Below, in pieces: positions 1 through 8,957 of a DNA stretch of 64,000 bases. The first letter of the stretch is position 1. Every line of letters begins with the position of its first letter. The DNA comes from Bacillota bacterium. GTDB taxonomy: Bacteria > Bacillota > Clostridia > Lachnospirales > Lachnospiraceae. A program made the translations under genes and the position numbers. The notes under the pieces are model-generated. The model searched no databases, was not told where the DNA came from, and saw only the letters and a list, made by a program, of their open reading frames with translations. The DNA lies in NCBI GenBank assembly GCA_023391695.1, contig JAEWAK010000028.1, positions 1 to 64,000 of the forward strand, in the 5' to 3' direction.

Positions 1-50
1 ATGTATGTGCGAATGGCTCCAAGATAGAGAATGGAGCCGTTTATTCGCGC

Positions 51-127
51 GACATGGAACAAAATTCAAGAAATATAAATCATATTCTCCCACAAGTTCA
101 GTATATTGAATATTTTGCGACAGCCCC
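51..127 (+). repeat. Copy A of a short inverted-repeat element (degenerate left arm)
   Basis: Its right end (GTTCAGTA ... TTTTGCGACAGCCCC) matches copies at 4873-4937 and 6731-6807, which begin with GGGGCTG. The left arm here is eroded. Just upstream, AATGGCTCC (12-20) pairs with GGAGCCGTT (33-41), forming a separate small hairpin. No gene in 1-258 is supported: the only ORF there begins inside this repeat. Confidence 0.5.
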
Positions 128-258
128 GTTTTCAGAATCAAAAAATACCTTGACTTTACTGATACAGTCTGCTTTTTCTGCAATTATTTTCCTTTATGCG
201 CTTCTCCTGAAAAAGAGGCGGCAGCAAAATACCATATAATAACCCGGATGAATGCTCC

Positions 259-2559
259 TTAATTACAGCTTTTGGTATATAATTTCCTGTAATCACAGGG
301 GGTTAAATTCTCATATTTTTTAAAAAAGCGCTGGAAGCTCTGTACATTATTGTAACCGATTTTTTGTGCAATTATGGTAAATGATTCGTTCGTTTCACGT
401 AAATACTCTTTACTTTTTTCAATACGTATGTAATTCAGATAGTCGGACATGCTGCGTCCGCATTGAATTTTAAAAATCTTGCTTAAATACTGGTAACTGA
501 TATTTAAGTGATCAGCTACGTCTGTAATACTGAAATCCCTCATATAATTATCTTTTATAAATTTTTTCGCCTTGGTGCAATATTGGCCTTCTGTCTGAGA
601 ATGAGCTATATAATATTGAATGGCCCGGCCGCATAGCTCAATCAGGTATTCCTCAATTTCAGCTAAAGTATCAAGCTGGCGGACCTCGGCAGATACATGT
701 CTGTTTAAAATATCTTCAAGATATAAATTTTTGCATAAAATGGTTAAAATCTGTGTCCAAATATCAACGGCATAGGATACATCCGGAGTTTTCCGTATGT
801 GGCCGGAGACTTCTTTAATTATATTAACACATTCTTCTTTATTGTATAAAAGGATGTACCGGATCAGACCTGCTTCTGAATTTACTATAAAATCATATTT
901 AAAGTTATAATTCTGTTTAAATTCAGGAGTAGTAACTATATGATCTATTGTATGAAAGAAAACGGCATATTTCATGGCATTTATACAATCATGATAAGCC
1001 GGAATCAGTTCTTCAATTTCATAGATATAATTTGATTCGGTGCAAAAAACATGCTGGTTAAGAATTTCATCCATGGTAGTGCATAAAACTTGTTTTAATT
1101 GCTGCAAAGTACTTACCTTTCCTGCATTGATAAATGCAAGAAAGGTATCATTATGCAAAACTATAAAAAAACCATTGGAAAAGTTATTTATATAAGTATT
1201 AATAACATCTTTAATTTTATTTCGGAGTAGTGACATCTCATGCACCGGCTTTGACAATAAATATTTTTTGGGAAGTCTGAATAATAACAACTGATTATAA
1301 TATGTCTTATTAATATTCAAATAGGGAGTATTATTTTCGTCTACCAAGTCATGATAGCTGAGGGAACCTTCCAGGTAAAGCTTTAAATTATGATTTCTTA
1401 CAATTGTTTCATAAGAGGAAAGAATATAGTTCATGGAAGAATTATTTGCACATAAACTTTGGAAGGCCTCTTTTAATATGGCAATCTCGTCTTTAATACT
1501 GGATGGTGATTCCATAGACTCCATATAAGTGCTTTTAATATTATTATATAAGTCATCAATAGGGCGGTATAATTTTTTGGCAACAATATTTGCCAGAATA
1601 ATCAGGAATATTAACAGCCCGGTACATAACAGGATAACGTACTCTGCAAAATAATTGGTGGCCGTATTCATTGTGTTAATAGGATAAGAAATTACCAGGT
1701 ACAGCATATTGTCATAAAAAGGTGAAAAAAAACAAACCTCTTTTTTGAATGAAAAGGCATTATTCTCCTGTAATTTCAGGTCTACCGGAAAATCCGTATT
1801 GATTTTACCGGAATCTGCGGTAAATATAATTTTATTTTCTTCATCAACAATATATAACATGCTCTCTTCCGGATTTAATGAATACAAATTAACCAAATCA
1901 TTATAAAGGCTGGGTATACTGATATTTGCCACAAATATCTTCGAAGTATTGGCATGGAATACCAGACTTAATACCTGCTGTGGCGTATATGGCTGGAAAG
2001 AGTCGGGTTTTATGCTTTCATAATAGAATTTATCCATATTCAGCCGGGGTTTTAACCGTTGAACACGGGATATGCTGGTAATTTGGTCTAACCATTCCGT
2101 ATCCTGAAAATTGTCCCAGGTATCGGAAGCGTAATCAGTATTATAAATGGTACCAAAGTCTTTGTCAAAAAAATAGATAGAGTATAAAGAAGAGTATTTA
2201 GATACAATACTTAACAAATTATTGGTAACATGCTGATATTCGGAAACGGAAGTTATTACATCGTTGCCGACTAATTTACGATAATTACGAAAGGCCGTGT
2301 CTGTTTTAAGGATAGATAAATCAGTTTCAATATTATTTGTTGTCTCCCATACATAAGAGGTTATTTCGGTTACTAATTTTTTATGGGTTTTGTAAAAATT
2401 CTGTTTGGCATTTTGATATAAGGATGTATATAAAATAAAACCTAAAATAATAACGGGTAGCATAAGCGAAAAAATAAAAGACATTAGAATTGAAGTATAG
2501 AATTTTTTATAGCCGCTGAAAAACTTTGGGTATTTAATTACTTGTTTTAGTTTTCCCAT
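259..2559 (-). CDS. Membrane-bound AraC-family transcriptional regulator with extracellular sensor
   Basis: About 766 residues. A hydrophobic segment near residues 23-47 and a second near 305-330 flank an extracytoplasmic region of about 260 residues, as in Cache-type sensors. The C-terminal ~100 residues form an AraC double helix-turn-helix (ITDVADHLNISYQYLSKIF, then YNNVQSFQRFFKKY). Such one-component regulators sit beside LplA/LplB/YtcP sugar transporters and activate them when substrate is sensed outside. It is divergent from that transporter here. The ATG at 2559 is preferred over a TTG at 2595 because AGGA lies 9 nt upstream of the ATG. The inducing sugar cannot be read from sequence. 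Confidence 0.85.
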   Translation of the reverse strand: MGKLKQVIKYPKFFSGYKKFYTSILMSFIFSLMLPVIILGFILYTSLYQNAKQNFYKTHKKLVTEITSYVWETTNNIETDLSILKTDTAFRNYRKLVGNDVITSVSEYQHVTNNLLSIVSKYSSLYSIYFFDKDFGTIYNTDYASDTWDNFQDTEWLDQITSISRVQRLKPRLNMDKFYYESIKPDSFQPYTPQQVLSLVFHANTSKIFVANISIPSLYNDLVNLYSLNPEESMLYIVDEENKIIFTADSGKINTDFPVDLKLQENNAFSFKKEVCFFSPFYDNMLYLVISYPINTMNTATNYFAEYVILLCTGLLIFLIILANIVAKKLYRPIDDLYNNIKSTYMESMESPSSIKDEIAILKEAFQSLCANNSSMNYILSSYETIVRNHNLKLYLEGSLSYHDLVDENNTPYLNINKTYYNQLLLFRLPKKYLLSKPVHEMSLLRNKIKDVINTYINNFSNGFFIVLHNDTFLAFINAGKVSTLQQLKQVLCTTMDEILNQHVFCTESNYIYEIEELIPAYHDCINAMKYAVFFHTIDHIVTTPEFKQNYNFKYDFIVNSEAGLIRYILLYNKEECVNIIKEVSGHIRKTPDVSYAVDIWTQILTILCKNLYLEDILNRHVSAEVRQLDTLAEIEEYLIELCGRAIQYYIAHSQTEGQYCTKAKKFIKDNYMRDFSITDVADHLNISYQYLSKIFKIQCGRSMSDYLNYIRIEKSKEYLRETNESFTIIAQKIGYNNVQSFQRFFKKYENLTPCDYRKLYTKSCN

Positions 2560-2931
2560 ATAAAACCATCCTGTCTCAATACTTAAAACAATCAAGATAA
2601 AAAAGTGGCAATTTCCTTCTCTTTAAAATATTTTATCTTTGGATATAAAAATTATAAAAAACATATAAATAAAAGTCAATAGAGCCTGAATATCAAAAAA
2701 TATATATAACATATCAGTTTCACTCCTGATAGAAACTCATAGAAAATGAGAGATATTAAAACTTGTGGAATGCTGAATTCCAATGCTATGATTTTCATAC
2801 AAAACATTACGGCAGCGAAAGGAGGTTACCGTTGAGTTGCGGCGGACTTTCCGGGTGACAATCATAGATACGTTTGACCTGGGTTTGTCCTGGAAAAAGA
2901 AAAGTAATGGAGGAAGCAGAGGTATGAATTT
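2560..2931. promoter_or_regulatory. Divergent control region between regulator and sugar transporter
   Basis: A 372-bp intergenic region. It holds small inverted repeats (TATCAG/CTGATA and CTCAT/ATGAG around 2710-2755; GGAAT/ATTCC around 2767-2780). A tentative plus-strand promoter is TTGTGG (2763-2768), 18 bp, TATGAT (2787-2792). A strong AAAGGAGG (about 2818-2825) precedes a TTG-started 8-codon frame ending at 2858, not the permease. The permease has a weaker AGAGG-type site nearer its ATG. Confidence 0.4.
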
Positions 2932-3879
2932 ATGAGTAATGGAAAATCAACGGCTGTACCTGTACAGGCAAAGAAAAAGCCTTCATGGTTTTATTTGAAG
3001 AGGGACCGGTGGCTGTATTTTATGATAATACCGGTTATAGTTTATTATTTTATTTTTAAATATATTCCAATGTACGGAGTTTCAATTGCGTTTAAAAATT
3101 TTAATATGTTTACGGGAATTACAGGCAGTGAATGGGTTGGATTGGATGTGTTCGGAAAGGTTTTTAAAGAGCCGCTGTTCTGGTCGTCGGTTAAAAACAC
3201 ATTAGTTTTAAATATATCAATATTATTAATTGAATTTCCAATGACAATTATCTTGTCATTGATGCTGAATGAAATAATAAGTTTAAAATTTAAAAAATTT
3301 GCACAGTCCATATTGTATTTACCCCACTTTGTTTCCTGGGTGGTTGTTGCCGGCATTGTTACCAATCTGTTTTCTGCTAACGGCGGAACAATCAACAATA
3401 TGTTAAATGCAATCGGCATTCAGACCATACCGTTTTTAAGCAATGAAAAATGGTGGATATTTACTTATGTGGCGGCAAATATCTGGAAAGAAATCGGCTG
3501 GGGAACTATTATCTATCTGGCGGCGCTGACCGGAGTGGATGAAAATCTGTATGAAGCTGCTTATATTGATGGTGCAACTAAGCTGCAGAGACTTTGGTAT
3601 ATTACCTTGCCGTCAATAAAACCGGTAATTATCACAATGCTGATTCTTTCTTTAAGCAGGATGATGAATATTGGCCTGGATGCGCCGTTATTGCTGGGAA
3701 ATCAGAAGGTTGCGGCCGTATCGGAAGTGCTGAGTACATATGTATATAAAATTGGACTTACCAAGGCACAGTATAGTATGGCAACGGCAGTTGGGTTATT
3801 CCAATCCGTTATTAATATCATAATGCTGCTGTTGGTAGACAGAATCGCAAAAATAATGGGAGAAGACGGATTATTATAG
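2932..3879 (+). CDS. Carbohydrate ABC transporter permease, LplB type
   Basis: 315 residues with about six hydrophobic segments, starting near residue 28 after a short basic cytoplasmic tail. The coupling-helix EAA-type motif is visible as YEAAYIDGATKLQRLW followed by LPSIKP. It is the first permease of an LplB-YtcP-LplA importer and is followed by the second permease after 73 bp. No ATPase gene is present in the cluster, as is usual for this family, which shares an MsmX/UgpC-type ATPase encoded elsewhere. Substrate is probably an oligosaccharide; neighbouring lyase and oxidoreductase genes suggest a uronic-acid-containing one (inference). Confidence 0.9.
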   Translation: MSNGKSTAVPVQAKKKPSWFYLKRDRWLYFMIIPVIVYYFIFKYIPMYGVSIAFKNFNMFTGITGSEWVGLDVFGKVFKEPLFWSSVKNTLVLNISILLIEFPMTIILSLMLNEIISLKFKKFAQSILYLPHFVSWVVVAGIVTNLFSANGGTINNMLNAIGIQTIPFLSNEKWWIFTYVAANIWKEIGWGTIIYLAALTGVDENLYEAAYIDGATKLQRLWYITLPSIKPVIITMLILSLSRMMNIGLDAPLLLGNQKVAAVSEVLSTYVYKIGLTKAQYSMATAVGLFQSVINIIMLLLVDRIAKIMGEDGLL

Positions 3880-3952
3880 GATGGGAGTTAAGATGAAAAA
3901 CAAAGTCTGATTTGAGTGTGCACTATAGTGCGCGGATAGGAGTCAAGGAGAA

Positions 3953-4855
3953 ATGAATCTGGCAGAAAATAAAACATTAAAAGTGTATAAAAGGTTTCAT
4001 GTTTCGGTTGGTACGGTTTTTAATTATCTCATAGTTACGGTTTTTGTCATTGTATGTGTCTATCCGTTTTTGAATGTAATTGCGTATTCCTTAAGCGGTA
4101 ACCGGCCAATTCTTTCAGGAGAAATTTCTATTTTCCCCAAGGAATTACAGCTTAAATCATATCAGGAAATATTAGGAAAAAATTCAATCTGGACCTCAAT
4201 GGGTATCACGGTATTTGTCACTGCGGCAGGAACGGCGCTTGGACTTATATTAACAATTGGGGCCGCCTATGCACTTTCCAAAAAACGGTTAAAGGGAAGA
4301 GGAATCATTACCGGCTTCATTTTATTTACCATGTATTTCAGCGGTGGAATCATTCCTACATTTTTAGTTGTAAAAGATTTGCATTTGGTGGATTCGGTCT
4401 GGTCGCTGATTTTGCCTTCGGCTATGAATGTATTTAATTTTATTGTTATGAGGACATTTTTTACCCAGCTTCCCGAAAGTCTGGAAGAAGCAGCGGTTTT
4501 GGACGGATGCAACGATTTGTCCTGTTTGTTTAAAATTGTACTTCCTTTATCACTTCCGATTATAGCAACGATTGGTTTGTTTTATGCGGTATCCTATTGG
4601 AATGAGTATTTTTCGGCATTGATGTACCTACAAAGCCCCGAGAAGTTTACGCTGCAGCTTCGGTTAAGACAGTTGTTGTTTACGGAAGAATTAAATCAAT
4701 TAAATAACATTACGGAAGCAATGGGTAGTCAGGTCATGGCAGAATCGCTGAAAATGGCAAGTATTGTAGTAGCTACGCTGCCGATTGTGGCAGTTTATCC
4801 CTGGCTTCAGAAATATTTTGTGAAGGGTGTCATGTTAGGCTCAGTTAAAGGATGA
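3953..4855 (+). CDS. Carbohydrate ABC transporter permease, YtcP type
   Basis: 300 residues, six hydrophobic segments, with the EAA-type motif LEEAAVLDGCNDLSCLF followed by LPLSLP. It pairs with the LplB-type permease upstream to form the membrane channel. The start ATG at 3953 has a TAGGAG site 10 nt upstream as well as an AAGGAG only 2 nt away; the former spacing is more usual. The gap before it contains the 12-bp perfect palindrome GCACTATAGTGC (3920-3931), a possible operator or processing site. Confidence 0.9.
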   Translation: MNLAENKTLKVYKRFHVSVGTVFNYLIVTVFVIVCVYPFLNVIAYSLSGNRPILSGEISIFPKELQLKSYQEILGKNSIWTSMGITVFVTAAGTALGLILTIGAAYALSKKRLKGRGIITGFILFTMYFSGGIIPTFLVVKDLHLVDSVWSLILPSAMNVFNFIVMRTFFTQLPESLEEAAVLDGCNDLSCLFKIVLPLSLPIIATIGLFYAVSYWNEYFSALMYLQSPEKFTLQLRLRQLLFTEELNQLNNITEAMGSQVMAESLKMASIVVATLPIVAVYPWLQKYFVKGVMLGSVKG

Positions 4856-4872
4856 TTCCTCCATGTGTTTTC

Positions 4873-4937
4873 GGGGCTGCTGCAAAATTCAAGAAATTGG
4901 CTGACGTTCAGTAATTTGACTATTTTGCAACAGCCTC
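4873..4937 (+). repeat. Copy B of the GGGGCTG inverted-repeat element
   Basis: A 65-nt imperfect hairpin: GGGCTGCTGCAAAAT pairs with ATTTTGCAACAGCCTC, and an inner CTGA/TCAG stem is also possible. It lies 36 nt before the solute-binding protein gene and after the second permease, where a folded intercistronic RNA could adjust relative expression. Its ends resemble IS terminal inverted repeats, so a MITE origin is possible. There is no U-run after the stem, so a simple terminator is unlikely. Confidence 0.65.
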
Positions 4938-4973
4938 TTGAAAATAAAATAATAAAACGAGAGGCGGTATTTT

Positions 4974-6638
4974 ATGAAGAAAGTGTATAAGAAACTGGCA
5001 GTTTTAATTTTGGCAGCAGCAATGGTATTATCCATGGCAGCCTGCACCAGCAAAGAAAAACCGGTTACACAAAACGGGTCGTCAAAGGAAAGTACAGGAA
5101 CAGCTGATGCTGCAGGCGGTACTGCAACGGGTGGGGAAGGTACGGAAAAACCCCGGTATAACTGTACAATAACAGCTATGGTTTTTGACCGGAGCAATGC
5201 TCCTGACGGAGAAGGCACGGTAACTGATAACCGCTGGACAAAATGGATTAACGAACAGATGGCGGAATATGGTATCACTGTGAAATTTATTGCGGTTCCC
5301 CGCAGTGAAGAATTAAATAAGGTTAATACGATGATGGCTTCCGGTACGGCAGCGGATATTATGCTTTGCTACACCGGTTCCACGGTAGAAAGCTTTTTTA
5401 AGGAAGGGGGTACCTATGATTTAAGTGAATATATTGACGGTACGGATAAATTTGCACAGCTGAAAGAATACTTGGGGGAGGAGGTTATTAATGTTGGGAG
5501 GAATGCAGATGGTGAATTATGGAGTATTCCTGCCAAACGTGCGACTACTTCAAGAACAAATTTAAATATCCGGAAAGACTGGCTGGAGAAATTGAATATG
5601 GAAGTACCGACTACTCCGGATGAGCTGTATGAGGTGTTAAAGGCCTTTAAAGAAAAAGATCCTGGCGGAGTCGGCAGTGAGCGGATCATTGCAGCATCTG
5701 TCTGGACTGACGGGGCTGCAGGGCCAGTGGCCCATGCATTTTTGAAAAATTGTGCAGATACTACCCAATATGCCGTTAGTTCGGCGCTTGGACGTGACCG
5801 CTGCTGGATTTATACGGACGAGGGTTTTGCAGATTATATGAAATTTTTAAATAAGCTATATAATGAAGGCTTAATGGACCCTGAATATTATGCCCATGCT
5901 GATTTTTCACAAACCCAGAAAGAATACTTTGTAAATGGAAGGCTGGGTTTCTGGGAATATGATGTAAACGGCAATGTAGACAGTTTAAGAGGGGGATTAT
6001 TGCAAAGCTTGAAACAAAATAATCCTGATGCGGAATTTGTATCCATTCCACCTTTAAAGAATGTGAATGACGGTGTAGTCTATAACAATGCTTATCCGGT
6101 TAACGGTGCCTATGTATTTATTCCTAAAACGGCAGAAAATCCGGAAGCGTGTATGGAATATTTAAATTTCTTAGCCGGTAACGGAGGCTTTACTGTCTTT
6201 CATGGTTTTGAAGGAGAACATTTTGAATATGAAGATGGGATACCGGTTGTTAAGGATGCCGCATACAACGCACAGACCAAAGACTGGATAAGGCATGACT
6301 TATTTTTAGTTGGAAATCAGGGATATTATAAAACGGAGACAGAATTCATGGAGGCAACTTCCAAAGAATTACCCGGATGGGAACAATATGTAACTGATAA
6401 TTATACGAATGCCATGGCTGGAACCAGAATGCATGAATCGTCATATTCAGCGCCAACTATGGTTGAACAGAGTGCAAATATTCAAATTACCAATGACACC
6501 TATTCTGTAAAAGCAGTTACTTGTGCACCTGAAGAATTTGACAATGTTGTAGCAGAATGGAAGGCAGAACTTAAAAAATACGATATAGATAAAATTTTAG
6601 CAGAATGTGAAGAAAATTATAAAAACTTCAATAATTAA
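4974..6638 (+). CDS. Extracellular sugar-binding lipoprotein, LplA type
   Basis: 554 residues. The N-terminus is a lipoprotein signal: basic MKK start, hydrophobic stretch and lipobox LSMAAC, with Cys near residue 23. A low-complexity Ser/Thr/Gly/Glu linker of about 30 residues follows. The rest matches the large LplA-type solute-binding fold by length and context (about 500-560 residues). It would present sugar to the permeases encoded just upstream. The ATG follows GAGAGGCGG. The gene is separated from the permeases by repeat copy B, a common arrangement for a binding protein needed in excess. Confidence 0.9.
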   Translation: MKKVYKKLAVLILAAAMVLSMAACTSKEKPVTQNGSSKESTGTADAAGGTATGGEGTEKPRYNCTITAMVFDRSNAPDGEGTVTDNRWTKWINEQMAEYGITVKFIAVPRSEELNKVNTMMASGTAADIMLCYTGSTVESFFKEGGTYDLSEYIDGTDKFAQLKEYLGEEVINVGRNADGELWSIPAKRATTSRTNLNIRKDWLEKLNMEVPTTPDELYEVLKAFKEKDPGGVGSERIIAASVWTDGAAGPVAHAFLKNCADTTQYAVSSALGRDRCWIYTDEGFADYMKFLNKLYNEGLMDPEYYAHADFSQTQKEYFVNGRLGFWEYDVNGNVDSLRGGLLQSLKQNNPDAEFVSIPPLKNVNDGVVYNNAYPVNGAYVFIPKTAENPEACMEYLNFLAGNGGFTVFHGFEGEHFEYEDGIPVVKDAAYNAQTKDWIRHDLFLVGNQGYYKTETEFMEATSKELPGWEQYVTDNYTNAMAGTRMHESSYSAPTMVEQSANIQITNDTYSVKAVTCAPEEFDNVVAEWKAELKKYDIDKILAECEENYKNFNN

Positions 6639-6730
6639 TTGTAAATAAAAGGACATTGTGTTAATCTTTTTAATAAATATTATTGAAGTGTTGGAGTGTT
6701 GTTTGAAAAATGCTCTAATATGAAATTGAT

Positions 6731-6807
6731 GGGGCTGTTGCGTAATTTAAAATATAAATTATATTTCAGACATAAGTTCAGTAAATTGGCTGTTTTGTAG
6801 CAGCCCC
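6731..6807 (+). repeat. Copy C of the GGGGCTG inverted-repeat element
   Basis: A 77-nt element with clean ends: GGGGCTGTTGC (6731-6741) pairs imperfectly with the terminal GTAGCAGCCCC. The interior matches copy A (AAATATAAAT, then AAGTTCAGTA). It sits 20 nt upstream of the oxidoreductase start, so its RNA hairpin would lie next to that gene's ribosome site. Confidence 0.65.
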
Positions 6808-6827
6808 ATCTCAATAGGAGGATTTAT

Positions 6828-7982
6828 ATGTTAAATGTTGCGATTATTGGAACGGGTAATATATCAGGTTCCCATATCAGAGGATATCTTACCTTTCCGG
6901 AAGAATGTAAATTGGTTGCATTTGTTGATATCTATCCGGAAAAAGCAGCGGCGAAAGCAAAAGAATGGAAGGTAGAGGCAGAAATTTTAGATTCCCATAA
7001 AAAGCTGTTGGGGAGGAAGGATATCGATCTTATCAGTGTGTGCACACCGCCTTATACCCATGCGGAAATTGCCTGTGATTTTTTACGGGAGGGAAAAAAT
7101 GTAATCGTGGAAAAGCCTATGGCTGCTTCCCTGGAAGAATGTGATAAGATAATAGAAGCACAAAAAACAGGAAAAGGAATTCTTTCCGTAATAGCCCAAA
7201 ACCGTTTCCGAAATCCGATTATGCATGTTAAACAAATTCTGGATACCGGTTTAATAGGAAGGGTTTTGCACGCACAGATTGATTCTCTGTGGTGGAGAGG
7301 ACATTGCTATTATGATTTATGGTGGAGGGGAAGCTGGGAAAAAGAAGGCGGCGGATGTACTTTAAATCATGCGGTGCACCATATTGATATGTTAAATTGG
7401 ATGATGGGACTGCCGGATAAGGTAACCGCCGTACTTAGTAATGCCGCCCATGACAATGCGGAAGTTGAGGATATTTCCGTTGCCATTCTGCAGTATCCCA
7501 AAGGAAGCCTGGCTCAGGTTACCAGCTCGGTAATTCATCACGGAGAAGAGCAGCAGATAGTTTTTCAGGGAGAAAAGGCCAGGATTTCGGCACCATGGAA
7601 GGCAGTGGCTTCTGTTTCCAGGAGCAATGGCTTTCCGGATGAAAATAAAGAATTGGAGGAGAAGCTTAATGTGGCTTATGATGCATTACCGGCGCTTCCT
7701 TATGAGATACATACGGGGCAGATCCATAATGTGATTCAGGCAATTTTAAACCGCGGGGAACCGATGATTCAGGGAATTGACGGCAGGAATACTTTAGAGC
7801 TGATTACGGCCATCTATAAATCCGGATGCACGGGAGAGACCGTTTCCCTGCCGCTGGACAAGGAAGATGTATTTTATACGGCAGAAGGGATTATTAAAAA
7901 TGCAAAATATTTTTATAAAAAATCTGCTTCTGTTGAGAATTTTAATGACGATAAAATTACGACGGGGAGTAATTATGCGTAA
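6828..7982 (+). CDS. Gfo/Idh/MocA-family NAD(P)-dependent oxidoreductase
   Basis: 384 residues. The Rossmann nucleotide site is at the extreme N-terminus (VAIIGTGNISGSH), with VDIYPEKAA after the second strand. The family signature VEKPMAASLEECD is near residue 95-107. The C-terminal half is the substrate-binding alpha/beta domain, with CTLNHAVHHIDMLNWM containing the usual catalytic-region histidines. These enzymes oxidise or reduce sugars and sugar acids. Its place after the LplA-type importer suggests it acts on the imported sugar or a derivative. TAGGAGG lies 7-8 nt before ATG. Exact substrate unknown. Confidence 0.88.
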   Translation: MLNVAIIGTGNISGSHIRGYLTFPEECKLVAFVDIYPEKAAAKAKEWKVEAEILDSHKKLLGRKDIDLISVCTPPYTHAEIACDFLREGKNVIVEKPMAASLEECDKIIEAQKTGKGILSVIAQNRFRNPIMHVKQILDTGLIGRVLHAQIDSLWWRGHCYYDLWWRGSWEKEGGGCTLNHAVHHIDMLNWMMGLPDKVTAVLSNAAHDNAEVEDISVAILQYPKGSLAQVTSSVIHHGEEQQIVFQGEKARISAPWKAVASVSRSNGFPDENKELEEKLNVAYDALPALPYEIHTGQIHNVIQAILNRGEPMIQGIDGRNTLELITAIYKSGCTGETVSLPLDKEDVFYTAEGIIKNAKYFYKKSASVENFNDDKITTGSNYA

Positions 7983-8159
7983 CAGCTTAATATTTACATA
8001 GTTTAAGAGAAGTATGGAGGAATTCTTTGCGATATAGGAAGTCATCAGATAGAACAATTTTTATATTATGCGGCTGTTTCAAAGTAAAACGGACAATCAT
8101 AAAAGTGAATTATAGTATATGCAGGAAGGTACTACAGACCTATACGGAAAGGAAAGAAT

Positions 8160-8957
8160 ATGATTTTAACTTTAAAAGTTCTGGATGAAAATAATCAGAT
8201 ACAGGCTGTCAGACAGGGGGAGGATGAAGTTTCCCTGGTTTATAACAGAGAATATAAGGAAGGGGACCGTATATTCCTGGAATCGTCGGAAAAAGACGTA
8301 TATTTAGCGGTACAGGCCGATGATGCGCTCGGAGAAGCCTTTGTCTATACAACGGGACCTATTGATTTTAAAATTCCTTTCGGTGAAAAGAAAATCTGTT
8401 ATTCTCCTAAAACTTTTTATGGCAGCCGGCACCTCCTTACGGCAAGGGCAGCTGCCAGGGAGGAGATAGGTACTTACCGGAATCTGGCATTAAATGTAAT
8501 GGACCAGCATGGCAATACGGGCTGTTATCCCCATGCATCAGCCAATGTGGAAACCAGAGGGGAATCTGTTTTTGCGGCGAGAAACGCCATCGACGGCGTA
8601 AGGGAAAATCATTCCCACGGCGAGTGGCCTTATGGCTCCTGGGGCATCAACCAGCAGGATGACGCCGAAATGACGGTGGAATTCGGAAGAATAGTGGAAA
8701 TCGATAAAGTTGTCCTTTATACAAGGGCCGACTTTCCCCATGATAACTGGTGGACCCAGGTTACCCTGTTTTTTTCCGATGATACGTCCATTGACTGGAA
8801 ATTGGAAAAAAGTGATAAAGCCCATATTATTACCTTTGATAAAAAACAGGTTACCTGGGTTAAGCTTGGCAGACTGGTTAAATCGGACGATCCGTCGCCG
8901 TTTCCGGCATTAAGCCAGATTGAAATATACGGAAATGATATTCATATCTTTAAGTAA
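8160..8957 (+). CDS. Putative carbohydrate-binding (F5/8 type C-like) protein
   Basis: 265 residues with no signal peptide or membrane segment. The C-terminal ~140 residues contain features of a discoidin-like (F5/8C) beta-sandwich: an ARNAIDG segment, WGINQQDDAEMTVEFG, VVLYTRAD, and a closing ALSQIEIYG strand. The N-terminal ~110 residues are a second probable beta domain. The stop codon overlaps the convergent heparinase-type gene by 8 bp. It follows the oxidoreductase after 177 bp. A cytoplasmic sugar-binding or accessory role in oligosaccharide breakdown is inferred; no catalytic motif was recognised. Confidence 0.7.
   Translation: MILTLKVLDENNQIQAVRQGEDEVSLVYNREYKEGDRIFLESSEKDVYLAVQADDALGEAFVYTTGPIDFKIPFGEKKICYSPKTFYGSRHLLTARAAAREEIGTYRNLALNVMDQHGNTGCYPHASANVETRGESVFAARNAIDGVRENHSHGEWPYGSWGINQQDDAEMTVEFGRIVEIDKVVLYTRADFPHDNWWTQVTLFFSDDTSIDWKLEKSDKAHIITFDKKQVTWVKLGRLVKSDDPSPFPALSQIEIYGNDIHIFK

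Noticed and set aside
54..239. 61-residue ORF at the left end
   Set aside because: It starts inside a repeat copy, has no ribosome site, and its only feature is one hydrophobic run.
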